Assembly: GCA_012799265.1 (NCBI GenBank)
Contig: JAAZLP010000440.1
Location: 1 to 6,438, forward strand
DNA length: 6,438 nt
Source: Phyllobacteriaceae bacterium
GTDB lineage: Bacteria > Pseudomonadota > Alphaproteobacteria > Rhizobiales > Devosiaceae
Reading direction: 5' to 3'
Shown: piece by piece, positions 5,830 to 6,438 of the stretch
Numbering within the stretch: the first letter of the stretch is position 1
Layout of the letters: every line of letters starts with the position of its first letter
Program-made: the position numbers and the translations under genes
Notes under the pieces: generated by a model
The model's input: only the letters and a program-made list of their open reading frames with translations
Databases searched by the model: none
Told to the model about the DNA's origin: nothing

Positions 5830-6438
5830 ATGAATAAACCAATCGTCCACACAGCCGTGCTTGCCGTGGCGCTGACCGCAGGACTGCCAATATCGGCTGC
5901 CCATGCCCAGATCGATGAGCGCCTGTGGGGCCTCTCGATGATTGGTGCCGACAAGGCATGGGAGCTCGGGTATCGCGGAAACGGCGTCATCATTGGCGTG
6001 ATGGATCAATCCGCCGACCCGCTACATACGGAATATGCGAATCGCTGGTTGGGCGGGATGAATATCGACGGCACCCCCTACGTGTTGAACCCCACTCATG
6101 ACCACGGCACCCATGTGACCGGCACCATTGCGGGGCGACGGGTCGGCGTCGCGCCGGGTGCCGACATCTACAACGTGAACTGGGCGATCGACGGCGTCCC
6201 CATCGACAACGTCGCCAACGGGTATCATTGGGCCGCTAGCCAGGGCGTCCGCGCCATCAACAATTCCTGGGGCATTGATCGCTCGGACGCAGAGCTGCAC
6301 AAACCACGAGGCCTCACGGTCACCGAATCGGACGCCAACTATTTCCAGACCGCTTTTCCGAACATGCTCAGTTCCTTCCGCGCGCTGGCCAGTTCGGACA
6401 TCGTCCAGATCTTTGCCACGGGCAATGACCGCGTCATC
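5830..6438 (+). CDS. Exported subtilisin-like serine protease (S8), 3' end missing
   Basis: The ATG at 5830 follows GAGG (5820-5823) at six-base spacing; the frame is open to the window end (203 residues). Residues 1-26 form a Sec signal peptide ending in AHA, cleaved before Gln27. The S8 fold begins at once (LWGLSMIGADKAWELGYRG), without a propeptide-sized gap. The catalytic Asp is Asp59 in GVMDQS, the catalytic His is His92 in HDHGTHVTG, the substrate-strand region contains INNSWG (143-148), and the oxyanion-hole Asn is Asn199 in FATGND. The catalytic Ser lies beyond the window. Acting outside the cytoplasm is certain from the signal peptide. The early catalytic core with INNSWG resembles subtilase autotransporters, which would add a C-terminal beta-barrel, but this cannot be seen here. 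Confidence 0.93.
   Translation, partial: MNKPIVHTAVLAVALTAGLPISAAHAQIDERLWGLSMIGADKAWELGYRGNGVIIGVMDQSADPLHTEYANRWLGGMNIDGTPYVLNPTHDHGTHVTGTIAGRRVGVAPGADIYNVNWAIDGVPIDNVANGYHWAASQGVRAINNSWGIDRSDAELHKPRGLTVTESDANYFQTAFPNMLSSFRALASSDIVQIFATGNDRVI

Noticed and set aside
1..6438. tRNA or rRNA genes, CRISPR arrays, insertion sequences
   Set aside because: No tRNA-like cloverleaf, rRNA signature, regularly spaced repeats, transposase motifs or terminal inverted repeats were seen by eye.

Overview
The window reads like accessory chromosomal DNA from an alphaproteobacterium, probably Hyphomicrobiales (Devosia-like is a guess). Three things support this: the fixI/ccoI-fixS/ccoS arrangement with an ATGA overlap, a pseudoazurin remnant, and Crp/Fnr-type operator sites of the FixK/FnrN and NnrR kinds. 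GC is high in the oxidase-assembly genes and visibly lower from about 3900 through the intergenic stretches.

Bases 1-1911 (+) hold the 3' end of a cbb3-oxidase assembly operon. It contains most of the copper-exporting P1B ATPase FixI/CcoI and the complete small membrane protein FixS/CcoS. Both are intact.

Bases 2050-3408 hold a nitrogen-oxide-type electron-transfer and regulatory module that appears to be decaying. A pseudoazurin gene (+) is cut off after about 52 codons. At about 2203-2214 it is joined tail to tail with a minus-strand, two-domain DUF2249 gene. That gene has at least three reading-frame breaks and an in-frame stop, although its first domain, its ribosome binding site and an NnrR-type operator survive. 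Upstream of it on the same strand is an NnrR-like Crp/Fnr regulator. Its frame is open throughout, but the dimerisation helix is replaced by a short Gly/Pro-rich stretch. This looks like two compensating deletions, because the helix sequence is still readable in the neighbouring frame.

Bases 3474-3952 (-) hold two small overlapping genes of unknown function (96 and 41 codons). They are preceded by a near-consensus FixK/FnrN box (TTGAC-N4-ATCAA) placed correctly for an activated promoter. They lie upstream of the Crp/Fnr gene and may form an oxygen-controlled operon with it. Divergent from them is a 43-residue single-span membrane protein (4058-4189) with a strong ribosome binding site. Bases 4190-4571 show no convincing gene.

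Bases 4572-5582 (+) encode an AraC-family regulator. After a 247-base AT-richer gap, 5830-6438 (+) encode the first 203 residues of an exported subtilase (S8) that runs off the window.

The plausible logic is a cascade. Low oxygen (FixK/Fnr) would activate the small-gene operon including the NnrR-like regulator, and that regulator would activate the DUF2249 gene. The end of the cascade has been broken by deletions. I see no fully formed new system. The least explained parts are the FixK-box small-gene pair and the divergent small membrane protein.
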